Assembly (NCBI GenBank): GCA_903834675.1
Contig: CAILKC010000117.1
Location: 1 to 37,870 of the forward strand
DNA length: 37,870 nucleotides
Direction: 5' to 3'
From: an uncultured Victivallales bacterium
Lineage (GTDB): Bacteria; Verrucomicrobiota; Lentisphaeria; Oligosphaerales; JAFGRS01
The notes beneath the pieces are model-generated. The model searched no databases and had not been told where the DNA came from. It saw only the letters and a list, made by a program, of their open reading frames with translations. A program made the position numbers and the translations under genes. How positions within the stretch are numbered: the first letter of the stretch is position 1; each line of letters starts with the position of its first letter. Of the stretch, positions 1 through 8,769 are shown piece after piece.

Positions 1-23
1 AAGCGGAAACTGAGGGTGCGGAC

Positions 24-3000
24 ATGCAGTATGTAACTCGGTGGTGGGCGTTGGCGGTTCTGCTGGCGCTGGGCGGCTCTGGCGTTCACGTCGCGGCGGC
101 GGTTCCGGAGGGCTGGACTAGCCTGTTTCAGGAGGACTTCAGCACCGGGATCACAGGCTGGCGGTTCACGACAGCGGAGTCATGGAAAGCTCAGGACGGG
201 AGCTTGCAGGTCAGTGGCGCGGTCGAGGGGCGTAACCTGTTCGGCTACCGCCAGGCCGGGCGGTTGCGCCGCGAGGTCGCCATGGAAGCCAGGCTGACCA
301 TCCAGGAGCGGGTGGCCAAGGACGGCTGGAGCTTTGCCGGTGTGGTGCTGTACCAGGATGGCTCGAGCTTCTGGATGCTCGGCCTGACCGAGGGGCCTGA
401 CGGTCGGCGTTACACCGACTTCCTGGCGTCGCATCTTGGCGTTTGGCAGGCCCAGAACTCCGACGCCACGGCCTTACCGAAGCAGGGCGAGCGGACGGAT
501 ACCCCCTGGATGCCGGGGCAATCCTACCTCCTGCGCCTGGTGTTGACGAGCGAGTGCGTCGAGGCCGAGGTGCTCGACGCCGCGGGGCATCGGGTGGCGG
601 TGGGGGCGTACGGTCTGCCGGCGGGGACCCCGGCCGTGCGTGCGGGTCTGCCGGCCCTGATTGCACGCGGCTGCCGGGCTACCTTCGGCCAGGTCCAGGC
701 CTGGGCCCCGGTGACGGCGCTGGCACCCTTGCCGAAGGTGACCTTGGAGGAGGGGCCGAAGGGCCGGGTGGGGATTCTGCTGGACGCTCTCCCCGGTTCA
801 GACCCTGCCGCGACCGAGCGCCTGCGGGAGCGCCTGCGTCGTCAGGGCTTCGGCGTCACCGCCCTGAGCGCGGCCGAGGTCTGTGACGAGCGGATACTGG
901 CTCCCGAGAACATTTCCTGTTACGTGGTGCCGTCCTGTCGCAGTTATCCGGTGGCGGGCGGCGAAGCGCTGCTCCAGTATGCGCGGCAGGGGGGGCACAT
1001 CGTGTTTCTGGGCGGACCGTTCCTGGATCTGCCCCTTTGGCGGATCGGGGAGGCTTGGCTGGATGCCGCCCAGGTGGACGAGCGCGGCCGGCAAACGCCT
1101 CTCGAGTACCGGCTCTTCACCGTCCTGGCGGACCTGGATCTGAAGGACTGGCGGCGCAGCACCGACAACCCCGGCGGGGCGGGGAGCTGGCAGGTGGTCG
1201 CCGAAGGACCTGAGGGCGGGCCCTGTCTGCGCTACAGCAGCACTGACTACCGGAAGTGGGACGGCTACCTGTCGCCGGTCATGCAGGTCTTCGGGCCGGA
1301 GCACGATCTGTTCCTGTTCCGGCTACGGGCGGATACGGACACCCCGCAGATTGCGGTCGAGATCCAGGAGGTGGACGGCTCGCGCTGGATCGCCACGGTG
1401 GAGGCGGGTCAGGAGTGGCGCCGGGTGGCCGTACGCCTCGAGGCGTTCCACTACTGGCAGGATTCGCCCACTCGAGTGAGCCGGGGACAGGCGGGTGACC
1501 GATTGAACCCGGCGCAGGCCCGACGGGTGAGCTTTGGGCTGGCGAACAGTCACACCACGGGGGTCCACGGCCCGATGCACGTCTTCCGCGTCGCCGAGGT
1601 AGGGAGCGCCCGCAACCCGTTGCCGGCCGTGGCGAGCGCTGGGGCCACGCTGTCAGGCAGCCTCGAGACCGTCTGGCCGCGCTACAAGACCTACGCGCTG
1701 TCCGGGCCGGTCCGACTGGCGCCGTCCAGCGCCTGGGCGGGCCTGCCGGTCCAGGCCCCGACGGTCACTGACGCGGTGCTCTGCGCCATCCCGCGAGCCT
1801 CGGGTGAAGGCTTTGCGCGGGGACAGAAGTGGCGCTATGTGCCGCTGTTGCGTGCCCTGGATGCGCAGGGACAGGAACGCGGCGTGGCGGCGTGGATGCT
1901 GCTGAACCGCGAGCTGCCGTACCCCGGCAGCGTCCTGCTGGGCTTCGGTCTCAACGACCCCGCAGCGCTGGCGGGCGACAGCGTCTGGGGTGACTGGATC
2001 GCCGCGGCCATCGAGCGGGTGCTCGGCGGTTGCCTGATGGCCGAGGCCGGGACGGAGCAGTTCGCCTACTGGCCGGGTGAAGCCGTGCCCTGCGGCGTGC
2101 GCTTGCGTAGTACCGGCACGGGGAAGGGCGAATGGGCGGTGAACACGGAAATCCGGCGCGGCAATGATGGCGAGTTGGTCTGGCAGAAGCGGGCCGTACT
2201 CAAGCTCGAAGCCGGCGGCGAAGCCACCTGGCAAGACAACTGGTCGCCAGCGTCGGCCGCAGCGGTCTACCGGGTGCGGGTGACGCTCACTGCGGTCGGC
2301 GACCCGGCCGTGCTGGATTGCCTCGAACACGAGGTCGCCGTCCTGGACACAACGCCGACGGCGGCTGACGAGTTCGTGCGCGTTCGAGCTGGGCAGTTCG
2401 TCCTCAACGGCCAGCCCTGGTATCCGGTTGGGGTGAACTACTGGCCGCAGTACGTCGCCGGCCTGGACGCTGACGACTACGGGGCCGGTTGGCTCGACTC
2501 GCGCTTCTACCACCCAGACTTGGTTGAGCTGGATCTGGCTCGCATGGAAGCCCTCGGGATCAACATGGTCAGCATCCAGGCTCCCGATCTGCGCTTCCAC
2601 CGCAACCTGCTCGACTTCCTGCGCCGCTGCGCGCCGCATCGCATCAAGGTCAACCTGTTCCTCGGCCTGGCCAGTCCCCTGGCGTACCAGGAAGAGGCCT
2701 TGCGGACGTACCTCGAAACGACGCGGCTGAAGGACAATGCGACGGTGTTCGCCTACGATACGGTGTGGGAGCCGGGGAACTACGTCTTTGGCAAGGCCCG
2801 CGGCCGCTGGGATGAGTTCTGGCGGCAGTGGATCGCGGAGCGCTACGGCGATCTGGCCAGCGCCGAGAGGGACTGGGGCGTGCCGCTGCCTCGAGACGAC
2901 CAAGGGCAGGCCGTCGCGCCCCCGGAGCGCTGGTTTCGCGAGGATGGCGACTGGCGCGTGGCGATGGCGGCCTACCGGCGCTTCATGGACGATCTCAGCA

Positions 3001-4106
3001 GCGGCCTGTGGAATCGGGCGCACCGGGGCCTGCGGCGCCTGGACCCCAATCACCTGGTCAGCTTCCGACAAGGCAACACACTGCCGCACGATTTTGTCTT
3101 GACCGGGACTCCCAAGCAGGTGGACTTCATGTGTCCCGAGGGCTACTCGATTCCGCACACTGACGAGGGCGGGTGGGCGGCGGGGTTCATCTCGCGCTAT
3201 ATCGATTTTACCAGCCGGGGCAAGCCCATTTTGTGGTCGGAGTTTGGCATGAGCGTATGGGATCCGGTCCGGCTGGAGGCGAGTCCGGCGACGCTGGAGG
3301 TCCAGGCCGGTTACCACGAGCGCTTCTACCGCATGATCCTGGAGAGTGGGGCGCAGGGCAGCGCGCCGTGGTGGTGGCCGGGCGGTTACCGGGTCGGAGA
3401 GCGGAGTGACTTTGGCATCATGAACCTAGACGGCAGCGCGCGGCCGAGCGCCGAGTTGATTCGCCGCTACGGACCGCAGATCAAGGCGCCACGGGCTCGC
3501 CTGGTGCCGGAGGTCTGGCTGGAGTTCGACCGCGATGCCAACGCGGGAGGCTACTGGTTTGGCGCCTTCAACCCCGGCATGGTTGCCTATCGCGAGGCGC
3601 GGGCGGCGGGCAAGGTGCTGGGAATCAGAACCCAAGGCACCGGCACGACCTCGGCGACGACGCCGCTGCTGGCGGTGGGGAACCGAGCGCTGACGGGAGC
3701 GAATCCGCCGAAGTACCTCAATGCCGAGTTCAACTGGCTGCAGGTGTGCAATGCGGTCGGCGAGTGGGTTGAAGCCACGGATGGCGTGGTCATCGAGGTC
3801 AAGCCGGGAGTAGCGGTACGGGCCCGGGCTTGTCTGGGCAACACCCAGGAGGCGGCCTGGGTGGTTCCGGCAGCGGCTCCTGTGTCGGGGGCGGTGTATC
3901 TGGCGACCACGAGGGGTTCGCAGCTTCAAGGCAGGTGGCCGATCTTGGCCGAGGTGCCCTACCTGGGGGATGCGGACCTGGGTGAGATCACCCTGACTCC
4001 GGCGCTGACCGCGGCGGTTGCCGTGGAGCTGCAGCTGACGGCGTTCGAGCGGGCCTGGTTTGGCGAGAAGCGGACCTTCCGTCTGCAACCGGTCCCGCCA
4101 CGGTGA
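24..4106 (+). CDS. Large secreted glycoside hydrolase-like protein (clan GH-A-type barrel)
   Basis: A 1360-residue protein with a signal peptide (about residues 1-26, ending in VHVAAA). Residues about 30-230 look like a concanavalin-type jelly roll. Residues 245-350 resemble the amidotransferase-like domain found in GH42-type enzymes (GRVGILLDAL at its start). Residues 375-545 look like a carbohydrate-binding beta sandwich. The catalytic part is a TIM barrel at about 785-1155, opening with FVLNGQPWYPVGVNYWPQ. Likely catalytic acids are E916 (VWEPGN) as acid/base and E1073 (LWSEFG) as nucleophile, a spacing typical of clan GH-A. A beta-rich C-terminal tail follows. The substrate cannot be read from sequence; a beta-galactoside or beta-mannoside type activity is an inference. 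The start has a modest GAGGG Shine-Dalgarno. The stop lies just upstream of the next gene, suggesting co-transcription. The family-level call is firm for the barrel and weak for the N-terminal modules. Confidence 0.85.
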   Translation: MQYVTRWWALAVLLALGGSGVHVAAAVPEGWTSLFQEDFSTGITGWRFTTAESWKAQDGSLQVSGAVEGRNLFGYRQAGRLRREVAMEARLTIQERVAKDGWSFAGVVLYQDGSSFWMLGLTEGPDGRRYTDFLASHLGVWQAQNSDATALPKQGERTDTPWMPGQSYLLRLVLTSECVEAEVLDAAGHRVAVGAYGLPAGTPAVRAGLPALIARGCRATFGQVQAWAPVTALAPLPKVTLEEGPKGRVGILLDALPGSDPAATERLRERLRRQGFGVTALSAAEVCDERILAPENISCYVVPSCRSYPVAGGEALLQYARQGGHIVFLGGPFLDLPLWRIGEAWLDAAQVDERGRQTPLEYRLFTVLADLDLKDWRRSTDNPGGAGSWQVVAEGPEGGPCLRYSSTDYRKWDGYLSPVMQVFGPEHDLFLFRLRADTDTPQIAVEIQEVDGSRWIATVEAGQEWRRVAVRLEAFHYWQDSPTRVSRGQAGDRLNPAQARRVSFGLANSHTTGVHGPMHVFRVAEVGSARNPLPAVASAGATLSGSLETVWPRYKTYALSGPVRLAPSSAWAGLPVQAPTVTDAVLCAIPRASGEGFARGQKWRYVPLLRALDAQGQERGVAAWMLLNRELPYPGSVLLGFGLNDPAALAGDSVWGDWIAAAIERVLGGCLMAEAGTEQFAYWPGEAVPCGVRLRSTGTGKGEWAVNTEIRRGNDGELVWQKRAVLKLEAGGEATWQDNWSPASAAAVYRVRVTLTAVGDPAVLDCLEHEVAVLDTTPTAADEFVRVRAGQFVLNGQPWYPVGVNYWPQYVAGLDADDYGAGWLDSRFYHPDLVELDLARMEALGINMVSIQAPDLRFHRNLLDFLRRCAPHRIKVNLFLGLASPLAYQEEALRTYLETTRLKDNATVFAYDTVWEPGNYVFGKARGRWDEFWRQWIAERYGDLASAERDWGVPLPRDDQGQAVAPPERWFREDGDWRVAMAAYRRFMDDLSSGLWNRAHRGLRRLDPNHLVSFRQGNTLPHDFVLTGTPKQVDFMCPEGYSIPHTDEGGWAAGFISRYIDFTSRGKPILWSEFGMSVWDPVRLEASPATLEVQAGYHERFYRMILESGAQGSAPWWWPGGYRVGERSDFGIMNLDGSARPSAELIRRYGPQIKAPRARLVPEVWLEFDRDANAGGYWFGAFNPGMVAYREARAAGKVLGIRTQGTGTTSATTPLLAVGNRALTGANPPKYLNAEFNWLQVCNAVGEWVEATDGVVIEVKPGVAVRARACLGNTQEAAWVVPAAAPVSGAVYLATTRGSQLQGRWPILAEVPYLGDADLGEITLTPALTAAVAVELQLTAFERAWFGEKRTFRLQPVPPR

Positions 4107-4121
4107 CGGTGGCGTCGCCTG

Positions 4122-4127
4122 GGAAGG
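4122..4127 (+). promoter_or_regulatory. Ribosome binding site choosing the ATG at 4133
   Basis: GGAAGG lies 5 nt before the ATG at 4133. An in-frame GTG at 4103 overlaps the previous stop but has no comparable site, and starting there would put 10 extra residues before a normal signal peptide. Confidence 0.5.
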
Positions 4128-4132
4128 TCCAC

Positions 4133-5188
4133 ATGAGGATAGGGGTTCAACCGGCGGGCGCTGGGGTTGTGGCCAGGCGGCTGGCTCGGCTGAGCGTGCT
4201 CGCCCTGCTGGTTCTGGTCGCGACGGCCTGGGGCCAGGCGCCCTGCGCGGTCTGTGGTCGGGCGATCGAGGGTGATTACCTCCAGGCCGGTGGGCAAGCG
4301 TATTGCTCGCGGGAGTGCTATCGCACCACCCTGCCGGTGTGCGCGGTCTGCGGCCAGCGCATCGAGGGTGAGCACCTCGTCCATGAGCAGCGGCACTTCT
4401 GCTCCACCGCCTGTTTTCGCCGCGTCCTGCCGACCTGTGTCGTGTGTGGTCAGCCGCTGGTGGAATCGTTTCGGATTGGTGGCCGGACGTACTGCAAGAC
4501 CCACGCTGCGGCGCCGCGCTGCGACGCTTGCGGGCTGCCCGTAAACCAGGGCCAGACGCTGCCCGATGGGCGGCTCGTGTGCGACGAGTGCCGGCCGGGG
4601 TTGGTGTTTAACGCCAGACTCGCCCTGCCGCTCTACATTCGGGCAGGCCACGCACTCTGCCTTGTCTCGGGTCAGCCGCTGCCGCTGGCGCCACCGTTTG
4701 AACTGGTGGGCAACAACCAATTGCCCGCCCATGGCAGCCTGGACCCGACGGTCAGCATCCGGGAACTGGGCCGCTATCTGCGCACTGCGGAAACGACAAC
4801 CACGAAGAATGTGTTCGGCCTGGTTCTGCGAGAGCGCACGACGGTCAGCCGCAAGCTGCTGATCCTCTATGGGCTGCCAGCGGACCGCTTCATCAGCACC
4901 GCGGTCCACGAGCTGACCCACGACCTCCTCGCCGAGCGCTATCCCGCCTTCGAGAACGCCCCCGACTGGGCCGCGGAGGGTATCTGCCAGTACAGCGCGG
5001 CGCTGGTATGTCGGCGCCTTGGGTATGCCGAGCGCCTGAAGGAGATCGAGGCGGCGGACGACCCCGTGTATGGGGACGGTTACCGCTACATGGCCCGGCG
5101 CTTTGGCGTCGCCGGCTGGGGGCGACTCTCGCGCTGGCTGGATTCAGGCGGATTCAAAGCGCTGCCCGCGCGGGCGCCCGGGAGCTGA
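4133..5188 (+). CDS. Secreted DA1-like zinc metallopeptidase with LIM-like zinc fingers
   Basis: A 351-residue protein with a signal peptide (hydrophobic core LSVLALLVLVATAWGQA). After it come repeated cysteine-pair modules: CAVCG with CSREC, CAVCG with CSTAC, CVVCG with CKTH, then CDACG with CDEC. These look like LIM-type or zinc-ribbon fingers. The C-terminal half holds the metallopeptidase motif HELTH (H259, E260, H263) and a downstream EGICQ (E282), the expected third zinc ligand. Zinc fingers followed by HExxH and EGICQ match the layout of the plant DA1 family of LIM-domain peptidases, whose bacterial relatives are little studied. The protein is probably exported, so the fingers may bind zinc or a protein partner outside the cytoplasm. 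It follows the glycosidase gene by 26 nt and probably shares its transcript. It ends 25 nt from the convergent oxidoreductase gene. The substrate is unknown. Confidence 0.8.
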   Translation: MRIGVQPAGAGVVARRLARLSVLALLVLVATAWGQAPCAVCGRAIEGDYLQAGGQAYCSRECYRTTLPVCAVCGQRIEGEHLVHEQRHFCSTACFRRVLPTCVVCGQPLVESFRIGGRTYCKTHAAAPRCDACGLPVNQGQTLPDGRLVCDECRPGLVFNARLALPLYIRAGHALCLVSGQPLPLAPPFELVGNNQLPAHGSLDPTVSIRELGRYLRTAETTTTKNVFGLVLRERTTVSRKLLILYGLPADRFISTAVHELTHDLLAERYPAFENAPDWAAEGICQYSAALVCRRLGYAERLKEIEAADDPVYGDGYRYMARRFGVAGWGRLSRWLDSGGFKALPARAPGS

Positions 5189-5213
5189 GATCAGCCGCGG
5201 CCTGGGGGCGAGG

Positions 5214-6224
5214 TCAGGGCGGTGGCAGGCGCGGCGCCAGCCATACTTTTCGGGCGGCGGCCCGGTAGATAGCTTCCATGACGGCACTGCGGATGGCCGC
5301 CTCGCGGGGGGTGACCAGATCGGTGGTCGGGCCGCCGCCGGTGGCATCCAGGAAAAGGTCGAAGGCATGCGGCAAGGCTGCCGGCAGGGCGGTCCAGGCG
5401 CTCTTGCCGTCAGCGCCGGCGAGGCGGTTGCTCTTCAGGAAGAGCTGGCCGTTGATGATCGCGGCGTGGCCCTCGGTCCCGCTGATCTGGAGCGAGACGG
5501 GGTCGGCCAGGTCGACCCAGCCGGCGGCAAGGGTTCCCACCGCGCCATCTGGGAAGCAAAGCAGGGCCTCGCCGGACTCGTCGCAGTCAGCATAGCGGCC
5601 GGTGACCACAGCGAGGTGGCCGGTGACGCGACTGGGGTTGCCCAGCAGCCAGAGCATGAGGTCCAGCGAGTGGGTCCCCAGGTCGCCGAAAGCGCCACAG
5701 CCCGCAATGCGGGGATCGGCCATCCAGCGCCACTCGGTGTCGAACCAACCCCCCAGGCTGCCGTGATGACAGTTGCTGCCGCGGATACGGGTGATCTTGC
5801 CGAAGGTTCCCGCCGCGATCTGTTCCTTGAGAAAACGGTGCGTCGGCTGGCTGCGCATGAAGTAGCCCGTTTGGAAGAGCACGCCAGCTTGGGCGATGGC
5901 GGCGGCCATGGCATAGGCGTCGACGGCGCCGAGGCCCAGGGGTTTTTCGACGAAGAGGTGTTTGCCGCTGGCGCAGGCGGCCTTGACATGTTCACGGTGG
6001 CGATTGGTTTCCGAGCAGATAACGACGGCGGTGACCTCTTTGTCCTGCCACACGGTCTTCAGCTCGGCGACCGCGGTAGCGCCCAAGGCCGCCGCCTGCT
6101 TGCTGGCCCGGTCCGGCAGCGGATCCCAAACGTACCTGACGCGGACATCGTTCCGCGCCTTGAGTCGATTCACGAATCCCGGTGTGTGGATATGAGCGCA
6201 GCCGACCAGGGCCACCGTTTGCAT
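5214..6224 (-). CDS. Gfo/Idh/MocA-family NAD(P)-dependent oxidoreductase
   Basis: A 336-residue cytoplasmic protein without a signal peptide. The N-terminal Rossmann domain begins VALVGCAHIH, so the usual GxGxxG is modified to GCAHIH. The family hallmark EKPLG is at residues 93-97. The second hallmark, GDLGTHSLDL at 180-189, supplies the aspartate (D181) and histidine (H185) used in sugar oxidoreductases. The C-terminal half forms the alpha/beta substrate domain. Members oxidise or reduce sugars, inositols or amino sugars, and the exact substrate is not predictable here. AGGAGA upstream of the ATG gives a good ribosome site. It is transcribed alone, tail to tail with the DA1-like gene. A carbohydrate role fits the polysaccharide-acting genes around it. 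Confidence 0.9.
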   Translation of the reverse strand: MQTVALVGCAHIHTPGFVNRLKARNDVRVRYVWDPLPDRASKQAAALGATAVAELKTVWQDKEVTAVVICSETNRHREHVKAACASGKHLFVEKPLGLGAVDAYAMAAAIAQAGVLFQTGYFMRSQPTHRFLKEQIAAGTFGKITRIRGSNCHHGSLGGWFDTEWRWMADPRIAGCGAFGDLGTHSLDLMLWLLGNPSRVTGHLAVVTGRYADCDESGEALLCFPDGAVGTLAAGWVDLADPVSLQISGTEGHAAIINGQLFLKSNRLAGADGKSAWTALPAALPHAFDLFLDATGGGPTTDLVTPREAAIRSAVMEAIYRAAARKVWLAPRLPPP

Positions 6225-6314
6225 GCCTGCTCTCCTATTGCTTCCTGCGTCTGCGGGGCGTATGCTGTGCCGGCGCGGCGGGCCGCCGGAGCGATTTCTG
6301 CCGGTCAGGCTGCC

Positions 6315-6342
6315 AACGTATTGCGGGGGCGTGCCAGGTCAA
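6315..6342 (-). promoter_or_regulatory. Candidate promoter of the oxidoreductase gene
   Basis: On the minus strand, TTGACC (6342-6337) and TACGTT (6320-6315) are separated by 16 bp, resembling a sigma-70 promoter. It would leave a leader of roughly 85 nt before the ATG at 6224. This rests on pattern matching only. Confidence 0.35.
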
Positions 6343-6389
6343 CCCCTGATGGCGCCATCGGGCGCAGGTCAGTTCCGTAGGTGGTGACT

Positions 6390-6447
6390 AGGGTTCAGGG
6401 TTCAGGGTTCAGGGTTCAGGGTTCAGGGTTCAGGGTTCAGGGTTCAG
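6390..6447. repeat. Heptamer tandem repeat AGGGTTC, 8 copies
   Basis: Eight perfect copies of AGGGTTC plus two further bases run from 6390 to 6447 without a mismatch. The array lies in the intergenic region between divergent genes. Such heptamer arrays translate as VQGSGFR-type peptides with a 21-nt period, so ORFs called here are spurious. Perfect identity suggests recent slippage or copying. Confidence 0.95.
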
Positions 6448-6821
6448 CCGGGCCCCCGGCTGGGGCCAGACCTGAGGGCCAGAGAACTGCGATGCCCCGG
6501 CAGGGGATTCTGCCATTTGGCATTGGGCATTCGACCTTCTGCGGTTCTCATACCAGCAAACCCCTACGGAACTGAGATGTGTCCCGGTCGGCTTGCGAAC
6601 CGACGATTTGGATGATCCATTATACGAGCGTCGGCCGCTGGTGTTCCGCCGTAGGTCAGGGCTGGTGCGTCTGTCGCTCTTCGACGTCGGGCATGAGGTG
6701 GTGGAATCTGCCGCCAGCGGTTGGCTTGGTCGGCAGTACCGTTCGGGGTCAGGCGCGTGACGGGCGAGTCCGTCGCTGAGGGCGGATGGGGTGTTTTACG
6801 ACTCAGAGGAGTTGAGCGACC

Positions 6822-7754
6822 ATGGCAGAATTCGCGATTCGTGAGATGCGGCCGGAAGATCGGTTGGACGTAGCCGAGCTTATCTGTTTGTCGACCAACT
6901 CATGGTATAGCTCTCACGGGCGGGAGTTGGTCTTCACCGGTGGGCCGCAGGCCACCGAACTGCATTACGACGTCTACCACGCGCTGGAGGGGAGTTCCGG
7001 CATCGTCGCTGAGGACGCCAGGACCTCGCGCCTCATCGGCTCCTGCTTCCAGCACATTCGACCGACGCATGTGTCGCTGGGCATCATGAACGTCCATCCG
7101 AACCACTTCGGCAGGGGGGTTGCCGGCGCTCTCTTGCGCAACATCATCCAGACCGCCGAGGCTTTGGACCGGCCCGTGCGCCTGGTTTCCAGCGCCATGA
7201 ACCTGGACTCCTACTCGCTCTACACCCATTCTGGGTTTGTCCCCCGCTGCGCCTTTCAGGATATGTGGATGAAGGTGCCTTCGCGCGGGTTTGGCGTCAA
7301 GGTGCAGGGCGTCAGCCAGGTGCGTGATGCGGTGCTCGCCGACATTCCGCTGATGGCTGCTTTGGAGATGGAGGTGAGCCATGTCCGGCGTGACAGTGAC
7401 TATCGGCACTTCATCGAGAACCCGCTGGGCATCTGGCACGTCTCGGTCTTTGAGGGCGAGGATGGCCAGCTGGACGGGTTCCTGGTCTCCTGCGCCCATC
7501 CAGGCTGCAACATGCTAGGGCCGGGGGTCATGCGTAATGACGATGAGGTGGCGACGGCGCTGCTGGTGGCCGAACTGAATCAGCACAAGGGGCGGGCGCC
7601 GGTGTTTCTGCTGCCGGTGGAGCGCAATACCCTGGTCTGTCGGGCCTACGATTGGGGTGCCAGGAACTGCGAAATTCACTTTGCGCAGGTGCGTGGCGAG
7701 TTTACGCCCTTCGACGGCATCACCATGCCCACCTTCATGCCGGAGACGGCCTGA
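6822..7754 (+). CDS. GNAT-family N-acetyltransferase
   Basis: A 310-residue cytoplasmic protein. The first half is a classical GNAT domain. Motif A, with the acetyl-CoA pyrophosphate-binding turn, is NVHPNHFGRGVAGALL at about 90-105. Motif B is SYSLYTHSGFVP at 130-141. Residues 155-310 look like a second, degenerate GNAT-like lobe without a clear cofactor loop, so the protein may be a tandem-domain member. The acceptor substrate is unknown. AGAGGAG at 6805-6811 precedes the ATG by 10 nt. The gene stands alone and converges with the methyltransferase gene across 38 bp. Confidence 0.8.
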   Translation: MAEFAIREMRPEDRLDVAELICLSTNSWYSSHGRELVFTGGPQATELHYDVYHALEGSSGIVAEDARTSRLIGSCFQHIRPTHVSLGIMNVHPNHFGRGVAGALLRNIIQTAEALDRPVRLVSSAMNLDSYSLYTHSGFVPRCAFQDMWMKVPSRGFGVKVQGVSQVRDAVLADIPLMAALEMEVSHVRRDSDYRHFIENPLGIWHVSVFEGEDGQLDGFLVSCAHPGCNMLGPGVMRNDDEVATALLVAELNQHKGRAPVFLLPVERNTLVCRAYDWGARNCEIHFAQVRGEFTPFDGITMPTFMPETA

Positions 7755-7792
7755 ACCACGGCGGCGCGACCGTTGCCGTTTCGCCCCAGGTC

Positions 7793-8743
7793 TCAGCGCA
7801 GGCGCAACCAGAGTGCGTGCGCCACGAGTCCGGCGGGGGTCGGCGCCAGCAAGGGTTCGCGGTGCAGGTCCGCGGCGCGGCGCTGAGCGCGCAGGCTGCG
7901 TCGCGCGATCCCCTCCAGGTCGCCATCATCCATTCGCTGGGCGTTGGTTGAAAGCAGGATGTGGCAGGTGGGTGAAGCCAGTTCGAGGGCCGCCTGCAGC
8001 AGGGGTTCCAGATCGCGTTCCACATGGAAGGCCTGACCGCGCGTGCCGCGGGAGAAGGTGGGTGGATCGAGGATGATCATGTCGAAGCGCTCGCGGCGCT
8101 CCAGGAGCGGTGGCAGCGCCTCGAGTACGTCTTTGGCCAGGAAGAGATGTCCGGCAGGATCGAGACCGTTCTCCCGGAAATTAGAGCGGCCGCGGTCGAG
8201 GGCCCGGGCCGAGAGGTCAATGCTCAGCGTGCGACCGCCGCCGAGAGCTGCCGCGACGGAGAAGCTGCAGGTGTAGGCGAAGCAGTTGAGCAGGCTTCTG
8301 GGTTTCACCCGTCGGATCAGGACGCGGTTGTGGCGCTGGTCGAGGAAGAGGCCGGCCGAGTAACCGCCGGCGAAGTCGATACCGAAGCGCATGCCGCATT
8401 CGGTGACCACGGTTTGGCGACTGGCTTGGGGGTCACCTTCCAGCAGTTCCGGCAGGTCGCGTTCGCTGGGCTGGAGGGGAAGATCGCGGGCAAAGATACG
8501 GGAGAGGTGGGCGCCGTTGACTGCGGCCCAGGCGTGAAGTTCTTCGCTCAGAGCCTCCCGTGCCGTCGCGGTCCTGCCCGAGACGAGGTAGTCGTCGCCG
8601 AAGCGGTCGACCCAGCTCTCGGTGGTGCCGCCGACGCGGTAGGCGGTCGTCGATTCGAGGGCGTAGGCCTGTACCTGCTTGGCCTCCAGCCAGTGCCCCC
8701 TCGGCGCCGTGGGAATCGGGTCTTCCGTCGTAGCTCTTGACAT
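7793..8743 (-). CDS. SAM-dependent methyltransferase, RlmI/RlmK-like (COG1092 type)
   Basis: A 316-residue class I methyltransferase. It carries the family signature GLFLDQRHNR at 131-140, the SAM-binding motif I CFAYTCSFSVAAALGGG at 154-170, an acidic residue after strand 2 (D176 in SIDLS) and the motif IV DPPTF at 226-230. Relatives methylate a base in 23S rRNA, which is the likely but unproven role here. The frame stays open upstream to 9109, but that part overlaps the URO-D gene and is antiparallel noise in composition. The ATG at 8743 is chosen because AGAGGAG lies 4 nt before it. The gene follows the URO-D gene by 26 nt, so it is probably the last gene of that operon, although its function looks unrelated to its neighbours. 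Confidence 0.85.
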   Translation of the reverse strand: MSRATTEDPIPTAPRGHWLEAKQVQAYALESTTAYRVGGTTESWVDRFGDDYLVSGRTATAREALSEELHAWAAVNGAHLSRIFARDLPLQPSERDLPELLEGDPQASRQTVVTECGMRFGIDFAGGYSAGLFLDQRHNRVLIRRVKPRSLLNCFAYTCSFSVAAALGGGRTLSIDLSARALDRGRSNFRENGLDPAGHLFLAKDVLEALPPLLERRERFDMIILDPPTFSRGTRGQAFHVERDLEPLLQAALELASPTCHILLSTNAQRMDDGDLEGIARRSLRAQRRAADLHREPLLAPTPAGLVAHALWLRLR

Positions 8744-8747
8744 GCAT

Positions 8748-8754
8748 CTCCTCT
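8748..8754 (-). promoter_or_regulatory. Ribosome binding site choosing the methyltransferase start
   Basis: AGAGGAG on the minus strand ends 4 nt before the ATG at 8743. It argues against the much longer open frame that reaches back into the URO-D gene. Confidence 0.6.
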
Positions 8755-8769
8755 GCGGCTCGAGGGCGG

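Larger units (their letters stand above)
6225..6821. other. Long intergenic region
   Basis: About 600 bp separate the divergent oxidoreductase and acetyltransferase genes. It holds the candidate minus-strand promoter, the heptamer tandem array at 6390-6447, and a low-complexity patch around 6518-6536 (TTTGGCATTGGGCATT). From about 6575 to 6760 one plus-strand frame stays open without a good start codon and reads like ordinary protein (for example LFDVGHEVVE). This could be a decayed gene fragment, but I could not assign it to a family. Short ORFs translated from the heptamer array are artefacts of the repeat. Confidence 0.5.

Noticed and set aside
1653..3317. Long minus-strand open frame inside the glycosidase gene
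   Set aside because: It mirrors a real gene in GC-rich DNA, lacks any recognisable domain, and the plus-strand frame has clear family motifs.
6381..6575. Small protein with VQGSGFR repeats
   Set aside because: It is only a translation of the AGGGTTC heptamer array.
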